IMG/VR virus record: IMGVR_UViG_3300025282_000207
Coordinates: 1-26,124 of that record
Source of the DNA: a virus
DNA length: 26,124 nt
Reading direction: 5' to 3' (one strand)
Both the position numbers and the translations under genes were made by a program. Shown here one piece after another: positions 18,835-26,124 of the stretch (position 1 is its first letter; every line of letters begins with the position of its first letter). The notes beneath the pieces are model-generated. The model ran no database searches. It was not told where the DNA came from and worked only from the letters and a program-made list of their open reading frames with translations.

Positions 18835-20763
18835 ATGGCTAAGTCTGATTGCGATCCTGACGAGATCATGAATGCTGTCCAGCGTCACGCCGATGAGACT
18901 GAAGCTTTGCGTGACCGGATGGAAGATGACTATGATATCTACCGTCTAGTCCCATTCGAGGCTGATGAGGGTTATCAGTCTTACACGAGCAACGCTCCCC
19001 AGACATATGCGGATAAGATCATCGGTTGGATATCTGCTCATAGGATGGTATTACGTGTCCCTCATCGTGGAGATCGGCTCCAGGAGCGGGAGCGTAACGA
19101 TAACAAAGAACGGTTCTTGATCGGTTTGTTGCGTGCTGTAGACGAGGAATTGAGTAACCAATTGTTGCCTCCATTGCAGGCACAATTGGCCTGGTTCATG
19201 TGTTTACGTGGTTGGTACGCCGGCAGGGCCTTGTTTGCCAAGGAAGAAGATGGGACGACGTATGCCAGCGTGATGCCGTGGGACCCGCTCCATACCTACT
19301 GGAGTATGGGTCATCGTGGGTTGGATTGGGCTTGCTACAAGACCAGGCGTACGTTGCAGGAAGTACGGGCAGAATACCCCAAGTTTGAGCTTGATGAGTG
19401 GACTATAGGCAACGAGAACCCCGATGAATTCGGGATGGATGTCTATGATTACTACGACCGCGAACAGAACTGTGTGGTGATCCAGGGTAAGTTTGCGAAG
19501 AAGCCTCAGGAACATGGAGCTGACCGGGTACCGGTATTCCTGGGTATGGTCGGAGCCCAGCCACCTTTGCAGGGACGCTTCAACGGCCGGCTAGATCCTG
19601 ACATGATCGCTGATTATGGTGAGTCTTTGTTCCGTTCCAACCGGGAACTGTACGAGAAACATAACTTCACCATGTCAGTCATGCTGGAGATGGTTGCTAG
19701 AGCCCAGAAGCAGGGCTTGATAGTGCGTTCCAGGGACGGATCGAAGACTCTAGACGAAGACCCGTACCGCGCTGGTACTGAGATAAGTCTCGGTGAGGGC
19801 GAGAATGTAGAGCCTTTAGGGTTGCTAGAGATAGCTAAAGAGACTGGCGCCTATATGGGTGTCGTAGCTGGTGAGATACAACGTGGTTCGCTGCCATTCT
19901 CGGTATACGGTGAGCTTGAATTCCAGCTTTCTGGGTTCGCTATCAATACTTTGAGGCAGGGTATCCAGACGGTCATCGAGCCGCGTATCGATGCTCTGAG
20001 AGATTGTTACCGTCAGATATCGAATATGCTAGCTGACCAGTATGCAAGCGGAACATTCGATGCGATCGAGCTTTCTGGTTGGGCTAATAACCGTCAGTGG
20101 TTCAGTGATGAGATCACCTACGAGATGATTGATGGGGTAGGTGCTCCTGAGATCGACTTTGTGGGTAACCTGCCGCAGGACGAGATGACCAAGATGAGCA
20201 TGGCGCAGATGGCTCGTGAGGGCCCACAGCCTTTGCTGCCTGACGTGGTCATACGCGATGAGATCCTGGGGCTGCAGTCTGCAGACGAGATAGAGAACCA
20301 GATCAAGGAGCAGATGGGCGAGCGTATGCTGCCTGAGGCTGCTTTGTGGTCTATCTTGAAGGCTACAGAAGACCGTGGACGTCCTGATCTGGCCCAGTTC
20401 TACATGGGCCAGCTGCAGGAAGTATTGATGCAGAAGCAGCTTATGCAGCAGCAGATGATGATGCAGATGCAGGGCGGCGGTCAAGGACAAACTCCCGGCG
20501 CTCCCGGTCCTGGTGTGCCTCCGCCGGGTCCGGGTGCTCCTTCTCCTGGTGGCGCAGGGCCAGGTCCTACCCCTGGTCCCGGCCCTGGCGCTGCTGGACC
20601 TGGATTGAGGCCAGAAGTGATGCCGGCAGCAGGGCTAGGCATTCCACCACCAGCTCCTACTCCACCTGGTATGCCAGCTGGTCCACCAGGGACACCACGT
20701 CCAGGAGCCCAAGGTGATACAGAAAGACTTAGAAGACTCGGTCTATTCGGACCTGGAGGTTAG
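18835..20763 (+). CDS. Portal protein with collagen-like Gly/Pro tail
   Basis: A 642-residue protein. The position directly after terL, the length and features such as FEADEGYQSYTSNAPQTYAD, MPWDPLHTYWSMGHRG and GELEFQLSGFAINTLRQGIQ (the long helix region of portals) identify it. It should form the dodecameric ring through which DNA enters and leaves. Residues about 525-545 are Gln/Met-rich and helical. The last about 100 residues are Gly/Pro-rich (PGPGVPPPGPGAPSPGG type), an unusual disordered tail for a portal. GGTGAT precedes the start. Confidence 0.85.
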   Translation: MAKSDCDPDEIMNAVQRHADETEALRDRMEDDYDIYRLVPFEADEGYQSYTSNAPQTYADKIIGWISAHRMVLRVPHRGDRLQERERNDNKERFLIGLLRAVDEELSNQLLPPLQAQLAWFMCLRGWYAGRALFAKEEDGTTYASVMPWDPLHTYWSMGHRGLDWACYKTRRTLQEVRAEYPKFELDEWTIGNENPDEFGMDVYDYYDREQNCVVIQGKFAKKPQEHGADRVPVFLGMVGAQPPLQGRFNGRLDPDMIADYGESLFRSNRELYEKHNFTMSVMLEMVARAQKQGLIVRSRDGSKTLDEDPYRAGTEISLGEGENVEPLGLLEIAKETGAYMGVVAGEIQRGSLPFSVYGELEFQLSGFAINTLRQGIQTVIEPRIDALRDCYRQISNMLADQYASGTFDAIELSGWANNRQWFSDEITYEMIDGVGAPEIDFVGNLPQDEMTKMSMAQMAREGPQPLLPDVVIRDEILGLQSADEIENQIKEQMGERMLPEAALWSILKATEDRGRPDLAQFYMGQLQEVLMQKQLMQQQMMMQMQGGGQGQTPGAPGPGVPPPGPGAPSPGGAGPGPTPGPGPGAAGPGLRPEVMPAAGLGIPPPAPTPPGMPAGPPGTPRPGAQGDTERLRRLGLFGPGG

Positions 20764-20765
20764 TT

Positions 20766-22901
20766 ATGGTATCGATGCAATTTGATCCAGATTTTGGTTG
20801 GATACCAGTAGATGCACAAGGGAATTTTGATGTTGCTGCAGACGCTGCGATAAACGCAGAGAGAGCTGCACGCGGCATCGATGTACGTGACCCCGGGATG
20901 ATGTATCGCCCTGATGTGACGAAAACTCTGGGTGCAACGCCAGGTCAACCAGCGACCTATACAGCAGGATTCGGTCAAATAGCTGACCCACTTATCACGT
21001 TAGCTAACCTTGCAAAAGCTCCTGGAGCTATAGGCAGAGAAACTGGAAACGTAGGTAGTGGTGCGGATGCTTTGATGAAAGCTATCCAGGTAGCTGCCCA
21101 GGGGATGGCAGAAGCAGGTCAGCCCGATCCTCTGGCTGCAGCTCTCGCAACACAAGGTCTAACACCTTCTTACGAAGAGGAACCAGTAGCACCAGTAGCA
21201 CCAGTAGCACCAGTAGCACCAGTGACTGGACCACAAGAAGGCGATGAACGCACTGACGATGCTGGTAATACATACACTTTCACAAATGGAGCTTGGACAC
21301 AGACTGGAACCGGCGAAGGACGGATCGAAGGTGATGGTACTCTATCACCTTCTGGATGGACTCCTGGTTATGCAGAATTATGGAGAGAATTGAATGGTGG
21401 CAGCATAACTGACGTTAGAGAGATAGATCGATTGATCTCTGCTGGTGGATTCACTCCTGAAGAGAAAGCACAACTCGCTGAACGGGCAGCAATCGCTATT
21501 ATGAATGGCGCACCTGCTGGGTCAGACATGGAAGCCGTTCAGATAGATCTGGAGAGTATCTGGAACAAGTTCGTAGCGCCTCATAGTGGTGCCCAGCCAG
21601 GGCAATTCACAGATTGGGCTTCTGGCATGGGTTGGACTGTTGTAGATAGTTCTATAGACCAGGAGGCAACTGGTCTTGGTAGCCTTGGAGATGTACAACC
21701 CGGCCAGGATGTAGGAGCTTATTGGGCTTCAATTTTTGAAGGTACGTTTGCTGGTACTGCAGGAGGTAGCTGGGAATCTAAGATAGATTCGATAGCAACT
21801 GCTCTCTATAAGAACCCAGATGTATGGGCTAGTAGACCAGGTATGGCTGGACTCAACCCTGAAAATTTTACCCTCCAAGAGATCAAACAATGGCTGACTG
21901 ATACTGCGTGGGGGTCTATTCCAGAAGCTGAACGTACCAGGTTAACCGGGGCATACGGTGGAAATAGCCCGGTACCAGGGATGTATGACATCAAGGGCGC
22001 ACCTAGTGCTGCCGCACCTAGTGCTGCCGCACCTGGTGCTGCCGCACCTGGTGCTACCGCACCTGGTGCTCAACCTGGTGCCCAACCTAGTGGGCCAACT
22101 CCAGTAACAGGACCTGGTGGAGTGCCGGTACCTACTCCTTCAGTTACTCCTCGAACTATAGAAGAGATGTTGGGGATGTACGTCGACCCGGCCGGGGAAC
22201 GTAGTTTCAGCGAGATATATCCTGGTTTTGCAGCTTCTCAAGCTGGTTACGGAATGCCAACAGTGCAGCAAGCTTATCAACAAGCAGCTGCACCTTTGCA
22301 AACGCAATACAGTATGCAACTTCCTAATCTACTTAAAAATGTTCCTGGAGATGTACTGTCTGGGACTGGTATGAACTACCAGACCCCTCAGGAGTTCTTA
22401 CAGAGTCTTGCTAGTGGTGGAGGGCGTGTATTAGGCGGTTCTGATCTCTTTGGTTCATTGCAGAATATTGGTCAAGCTTTATCAATGGATCCTACATCTC
22501 AAAGCTTTATGGGCATGGACCCAAATCAGCAACTTAAAACAGAGATGTATCAGAGTCTATTTGGAAAACCTGCCCAGCAAATAAGCGCATTTGCCCAGCC
22601 GTTCCTTATGGCTACTAGAGGAGCCCCAGAAGCCCGAAAAGCATTGACTGATGCGATATCCCGGGCAGGAGCTAGATTTGGATATCAGAATCCGCTAGGA
22701 GTAGATGGTCAAAGCTTCTTGCCGTGGGCCTTAGAACAGAACTTAATGGGAATCAAGGGTATGTTCACTCCTGGTAGTACAAGACAGAACCCGGGCTGGC
22801 AGAAGCCTTTAGCTACAGCTCCTGGTGTATTCTCTCAGCAATTCTGGGATAGTCCTCAGGGCATGAAGCGTCAGGAAGTAGACCTTGATCTTGGCATCTA
22901 A
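20766..22901 (+). CDS. Large Pro/Ala-repeat virion protein (probable)
   Basis: A 711-residue protein with GGAGG six bases before ATG 20766, beginning three bases after the portal stop. Regions: N-terminal 1-130 (MQFDPDFGWIPVDAQG...); a VAP repeat at about 140-152; a middle helical domain to about 405; an AAPS/AAPG repeat at about 412-440; then a Gln/Tyr-rich helical domain (YPGFAASQAGYGMPTVQQAY, FGKPAQQISAFAQPFL). Low Cys, no signal peptide and no enzyme motif recognised. Its place between portal and the giant ORF suggests an internal or ejected virion protein, but a scaffold or head protein cannot be excluded. Confidence 0.55.
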   Translation: MVSMQFDPDFGWIPVDAQGNFDVAADAAINAERAARGIDVRDPGMMYRPDVTKTLGATPGQPATYTAGFGQIADPLITLANLAKAPGAIGRETGNVGSGADALMKAIQVAAQGMAEAGQPDPLAAALATQGLTPSYEEEPVAPVAPVAPVAPVTGPQEGDERTDDAGNTYTFTNGAWTQTGTGEGRIEGDGTLSPSGWTPGYAELWRELNGGSITDVREIDRLISAGGFTPEEKAQLAERAAIAIMNGAPAGSDMEAVQIDLESIWNKFVAPHSGAQPGQFTDWASGMGWTVVDSSIDQEATGLGSLGDVQPGQDVGAYWASIFEGTFAGTAGGSWESKIDSIATALYKNPDVWASRPGMAGLNPENFTLQEIKQWLTDTAWGSIPEAERTRLTGAYGGNSPVPGMYDIKGAPSAAAPSAAAPGAAAPGATAPGAQPGAQPSGPTPVTGPGGVPVPTPSVTPRTIEEMLGMYVDPAGERSFSEIYPGFAASQAGYGMPTVQQAYQQAAAPLQTQYSMQLPNLLKNVPGDVLSGTGMNYQTPQEFLQSLASGGGRVLGGSDLFGSLQNIGQALSMDPTSQSFMGMDPNQQLKTEMYQSLFGKPAQQISAFAQPFLMATRGAPEARKALTDAISRAGARFGYQNPLGVDGQSFLPWALEQNLMGIKGMFTPGSTRQNPGWQKPLATAPGVFSQQFWDSPQGMKRQEVDLDLGI
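21183..21222 (+). repeat. 9-base tandem repeat encoding Val-Ala-Pro
   Basis: CCAGTAGCA repeats about four times in frame, giving PVAPVAPVAPVAPV at about residues 140-153 of the protein at 20766. Such repeats make flexible hinges and can vary in copy number by slippage. Confidence 0.7.
21999..22073 (+). repeat. 15-base tandem repeat encoding Ala-Pro-Ser/Gly-Ala-Ala
   Basis: GCACCTAGTGCTGCC and its close variants occur about five times in tandem (21999-22013, 22014-22028, 22029-22043, 22044-22058, 22059-22073), then decay into CAACCTGGTGCC units. The unit keeps the reading frame and codes a linker between two folded regions. Confidence 0.75.
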
Positions 22902-22919
22902 GAGTCTGGAGAGTATCTA

Positions 22920-23306
22920 ATGGCTACCAATCCATTCCAAGATTTCATCAGTGGTGAGACCTTAGGATCTCAACCCAAGCTCAGCTATATGGCTAAGCTT
23001 GGGAGCCAGAGGCCAGAAGGGTTCGATCAGACTGAAGAAGCCAAACGCCAGGAAGAGATGTTTGGCAGTCCTTTTGGGACTAGCCCGGCATCGAAACGGT
23101 ACTTCCAGGGTCAGTTCCAGAACATCTACAACGAATTCCTGGGTCTCCAGGGCCGTGCTCTGCAGGGAGGTCAATTGCCATCCCAGACTTTCAGCCAGTT
23201 CCTGGAGCAATTCCCGTTCACACAACGGTACTCGGCATTGCCACCAGAGATGAGCGGACGTGGAATAAGCGGATTCGCACCTAGAGTCAAGTTCTCGTAT
23301 CTATAG
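22920..23306 (+). CDS. Small protein between two large virion-type genes
   Basis: A 128-residue protein with CTGGAGAG upstream of ATG 22920. It is polar and Gln/Phe-rich (FQGQFQNIYNEFLGLQGRAL, TFSQFLEQFPFTQRYS), with a short helix and no membrane segment. The stop directly precedes the next ATG. The composition resembles the Gln/Phe-rich end of the upstream 711-residue protein, so it may be an interacting or scaffold-like partner. Family unknown. Confidence 0.6.
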   Translation: MATNPFQDFISGETLGSQPKLSYMAKLGSQRPEGFDQTEEAKRQEEMFGSPFGTSPASKRYFQGQFQNIYNEFLGLQGRALQGGQLPSQTFSQFLEQFPFTQRYSALPPEMSGRGISGFAPRVKFSYL

Positions 23307-26124
23307 ATGGTTACACAACCACCACAACCTACCCCTGATCCTTTCATGGAAATGGTTATGGAAGAACTCCGTAAGCAAACGGAGACTCTTCCATTAGCTC
23401 CCCCGGGAGCATCTCCAACTCCGATGCCGCTTCCGTTATCGCCTGCTGGACCAACTACAGTACCCGGGGCGCCAACCGGGGAAGACCGGTTACAGCAGTT
23501 GATACGTGAAGCTGCACAAAGACGAGATGGTGCACAACCATCTGCTCCGATTGCAGCGCCTGATCCCAAAGCAGCAATGGATGCATTCATAGCTATGCAA
23601 GGCGCTGCACCTCCTGATCTTGGCATACCTGAGTTCATGCCTACAGTAACACCAAGGCCACGATTGACTCCTCAACAGCATGGAGCTCGTCTTCAAGAAG
23701 ACGTCATAGCTCCTTGGGAGTTATTGGATGTATTTTCGGAGACAGGGTGGGAGCTGACAAAACAGATCCCTAAGATTGCAACTGGTCGTTGGGATGAATT
23801 AGAAGCACCTACACTATTCAGTCAAGAGTCCTACTTGGCAGGCGAGAAAGCTTCTATAGAAGCTTTCCAGTCTCGACCATGGTGGCAGCAGATCATTCTA
23901 GGGATTGCATTTGATCCATTTGGACCACCTATAGGTGCGGGTACAGCTGTTGCTACTACCAGGGGTTTGTTGAAGTTAGCTACTAGAGGAGTAGTTAAGG
24001 GCGCTGGCAAAATACCTTTCAGAAGCCGGCAATTAGCTGTAGAGCTTCTAGAGGAAACTGAAGATGGCATCAAGATCAAGCCTGATTTGGAGAAAGCTAA
24101 CCCAGAGATCATTCAGGAATCAGTCAACAATATGCCACCCGGGAAGATCGCATTCATCTACGGAATAGCAGATGAAGATGCCGGCGCCTATGTCCGGTTC
24201 TTTGATGAAGCAGATCTTGCAGAATTCCAGAGACTAGAAGCTGACGGTCTGGGAGTCATACAGTACAAAGGTCAGAACAATGTAACTGATCGCTTCCGTA
24301 CTTACCGGGAACGTGTCAACCGGATGAAGATGGACGAGGAAGCTGCAGTTCCATATGAACGAGCACCAGGTCCGGAGGTGGTTCCAACACCGGCTCCTGG
24401 AGCAGCTCCTCAACCAGCTCCTACGCCAGCTCGTGCACCAGCACGAGCGGATCAAGAGCCGTTATCTCTAGCAGAACTTGAAGATGAATATATAAGACTG
24501 GACCCACGTGTCGGTGAGTTAGAGCAACAAGCAGTTGCTGTTGGCGAACAATTCACTACTACCAAACGTCGATGGTTGAACTCCTTTAACGCTTTCTTCA
24601 AACAATATGATGACAAGTATGGTCAAATCCAAAATAGCGTTTTAAATAGATTGTTCCCGACTCTAAGGTTAGCTAAAGGTGGTCGTAGTTCATTTGAAGT
24701 ATTAGACCCTCTTGCTGACGAGTGGAACCGTCAACTGACTATTCCTCTAGACACAGGTCCTGAAGGTAAAGTTCTTATTGACAATGTTATCGAGGCTATA
24801 AGGAGCGAAAGAAACCAACTAGCTGATGCTATAGCGATAGAAAACGAAGCTAGAGCTGTCAAACAAGAATTTACTCAGATCAAACGTCGGATGAGGGGTC
24901 AAGGGATCAAAGAGGGCGTGGGAGCTATCGACCAACCTCGTCTACGAACAGAAGGGGTAGTCGACGAGTTTGTTGCTGATCAAGCGCGTCTGAATATCAC
25001 AGAGATAGAAGATCCAAGCGGCCATATTAGCCTATCGTTAAAATTTGCAAAAGAGAATAATCCAGCACAATTACTTCATCCATTTGGACGTCTTGTACGG
25101 CACCAGAGCAATGACCCAGATGGTGTTATGGATTCTGGTGTTCGAGAAGCATGGGAAGCTTGGATAGACCAATTAGGCACTGTCTACAATGATTTAGTTG
25201 GCACAGATGATGTAGCTGCTCGGTTGGTATTGAAGATTGACGACGGTCTACAAGCGATCCCGATCGATAGTTTGCCTACCAGACAGGTTATGAAAGAGCT
25301 TGATAACCTCCTGGAGTCTATTCGTAACGGGTTAGATTACACTCCTCCGGGAGGAGCAGCCCCAGTCCCGGAGACGGGCCTTCTGCCTGACCACTCTGTG
25401 CGAATTGCAGAAATAGACGCAGAGCTGGCGTCATTGGATACCCGGGCCAAGGCCCTATTAGCTCGCCAAAGTAGACCTGGGCAGGGCATGGTTCCTCCTC
25501 CTATCAAAAGTAGTGCATTTGATAGCCTTACTCGGCAGATGGATAAGTTAGATGCTGAGAAAGCCACACTGTTGGCGGAAATGCAGCCTCCCGCAGCAGC
25601 AGCCCCGTCCCCAGCTGCGGCTCCTGATGGAGACATTATCGCGGAGAATATCGACGAGGTAAGTCTCCAAGTGACTGGCTATAAGGATGACCTACTATTT
25701 CAGGAACTTCTTGCCGCCCGAGATCCTGCGGTAGCTGATGAAGTTGTCAGTCGTATGACAAGTCAGCAAGTAGAATTCTACAAAGGCAAAATGAACGCCA
25801 CCGATACTCCTGGCTGGACAATAACAGGATCGAGGGCGCTAGAACGGGCATCTGAAGGAGCAGCCCTGCCTCCTGAAGTAGCTCCTAGAGTCAGGGTAGT
25901 TCCTGAAGATAAGCCACGGCGAGTAAGGATAGTAGAAGAACAGCCTCATCCAGCAGAACCAATCATCATACCATCTACACCTAGCACTGCTGCTACAGGA
26001 ATCCATCGTGTTTACCATGGTACTTCCCAGGTCTTTGATGCTTTTACAGAAGGTGCCCAGAGTATAGATTCTTTATATGGCCCTGGAGTTTACTTAACTG
26101 AAAATTCCTCGGTCGCTTCTAGGT
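23307..26124 (+). CDS. Giant polyvalent-type protein with ADP-ribosyltransferase start, cut by window edge
   Basis: The frame from ATG 23307 stays open to the last base: 939 codons visible, no stop. Residues 1-110 are Pro-rich. A hydrophobic Gly/Ala stretch at about 190-230 (WWQQIILGIAFDPFGPPIGA) may insert in membranes. Pro/Ala linkers at about 352-390 and 750-780 separate helical, charged domains. From about residue 900 the sequence HRVYHGTSQVFDAFTEG, then GPGVYLTENS matches the start of ADP-ribosyltransferases: H904 in YHGT and the Tyr in GPGVYLTE are the first two of the H-Y-E triad; the Glu would lie beyond the window. Multi-domain virion proteins ending in such domains are known as polyvalent proteins in phages and are thought to be injected with DNA. 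It starts at the base after the preceding stop (TAG then ATG). Confidence 0.7.
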   Translation, partial: MVTQPPQPTPDPFMEMVMEELRKQTETLPLAPPGASPTPMPLPLSPAGPTTVPGAPTGEDRLQQLIREAAQRRDGAQPSAPIAAPDPKAAMDAFIAMQGAAPPDLGIPEFMPTVTPRPRLTPQQHGARLQEDVIAPWELLDVFSETGWELTKQIPKIATGRWDELEAPTLFSQESYLAGEKASIEAFQSRPWWQQIILGIAFDPFGPPIGAGTAVATTRGLLKLATRGVVKGAGKIPFRSRQLAVELLEETEDGIKIKPDLEKANPEIIQESVNNMPPGKIAFIYGIADEDAGAYVRFFDEADLAEFQRLEADGLGVIQYKGQNNVTDRFRTYRERVNRMKMDEEAAVPYERAPGPEVVPTPAPGAAPQPAPTPARAPARADQEPLSLAELEDEYIRLDPRVGELEQQAVAVGEQFTTTKRRWLNSFNAFFKQYDDKYGQIQNSVLNRLFPTLRLAKGGRSSFEVLDPLADEWNRQLTIPLDTGPEGKVLIDNVIEAIRSERNQLADAIAIENEARAVKQEFTQIKRRMRGQGIKEGVGAIDQPRLRTEGVVDEFVADQARLNITEIEDPSGHISLSLKFAKENNPAQLLHPFGRLVRHQSNDPDGVMDSGVREAWEAWIDQLGTVYNDLVGTDDVAARLVLKIDDGLQAIPIDSLPTRQVMKELDNLLESIRNGLDYTPPGGAAPVPETGLLPDHSVRIAEIDAELASLDTRAKALLARQSRPGQGMVPPPIKSSAFDSLTRQMDKLDAEKATLLAEMQPPAAAAPSPAAAPDGDIIAENIDEVSLQVTGYKDDLLFQELLAARDPAVADEVVSRMTSQQVEFYKGKMNATDTPGWTITGSRALERASEGAALPPEVAPRVRVVPEDKPRRVRIVEEQPHPAEPIIIPSTPSTAATGIHRVYHGTSQVFDAFTEGAQSIDSLYGPGVYLTENSSVASR

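Noticed and set aside
20029-20490. Reverse-strand 153-codon frame opposite the portal gene
   Set aside because: Leu/His-rich antisense of Gln/Met codons; the portal frame explains the region.
21999-22073. Tandem 15-base repeats as a possible CRISPR-like array
   Set aside because: There are no spacers; the units are contiguous, in frame and code a Pro/Ala linker.
23171-23638. Reverse-strand frame opposite the start of the giant ORF
   Set aside because: Gly/Ala/Cys-rich antisense translation, crossing two well-supported forward genes.
1-26124. Prophage or temperate lifestyle
   Set aside because: No integrase, excisionase, attachment repeats or bacterial flanking genes are visible. The helix-turn-helix gene alone is not enough, though the missing part of the genome could change this.

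Overview
The window reads as part of the genome of a tailed bacteriophage, most likely assembled from an environmental sample. It carries a terminase small/large pair, a portal protein, a tail-fibre-like protein, a run of small membrane proteins that looks like a lysis cassette, and a densely packed leftward block of replication and small accessory genes. Almost every leftward gene has a strong GGAGG-type ribosome binding site, and stops overlap starts (ATGA, TAATG, TGATG), so the host is a bacterium using canonical Shine-Dalgarno initiation. Several families (GP88-like protein, primase-polymerase/RecA-like helicase, small zinc-ribbon proteins, a WKNR-motif protein) are frequent in phages of Gram-positive and uncultured bacteria, but nothing here fixes the host. 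I see no integrase, no tRNA, no CRISPR array and no insertion sequence.

Layout: (A) 1-4888, rightward late genes. These are the 3' end of a large fibre-like protein, three proteins I do not recognise, then five overlapping small genes of which four encode membrane segments (a probable holin region with no recognisable endolysin). (B) 4891-15865, leftward early/middle genes, transcribed from about 15.9 kb down to 4.9 kb. The far (promoter-proximal) half, 15.9-10.0 kb, holds about 18 small genes, many with Cys-rich zinc-binding motifs, plus a GP88-like protein. A rho-independent terminator at 10004-10032 closes it. A second promoter (9940-9968) then drives a ribbon-helix-helix protein, an SSB-like protein, a PD-(D/E)XK exonuclease, a primase-polymerase/helicase, a TubC-like small protein, zinc-finger ORFs and a RuvC-like resolvase. 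(C) 15866-16297, a 432-base intergenic control region with a leftward promoter embedded in a palindromic operator-like array. (D) 16298-26124, rightward packaging and virion genes: TerS, a conserved small protein, TerL, portal, two Pro/Ala-rich proteins, and a very large ORF of at least 939 codons that runs off the window.

Working together: the leftward genes provide priming/unwinding (primase-polymerase-helicase), ssDNA protection (SSB-like), recombination/end processing (RecB-like nuclease, RuvC-like resolvase) and small regulators. The rightward genes package DNA and build the virion. The most interesting items are: the giant ORF at the right edge, which ends in the window with the start of an ADP-ribosyltransferase domain and so looks like a virion-delivered polyvalent effector; a zone at 5.3-5.9 kb where three reading frames carry plausible zinc-binding proteins around an A8 run; a two-state RNA fold at 15091-15166; a set of GC-rich hairpins punctuating the leftward operon, two with identical arms; and the operator array at 15.96-16.04 kb.
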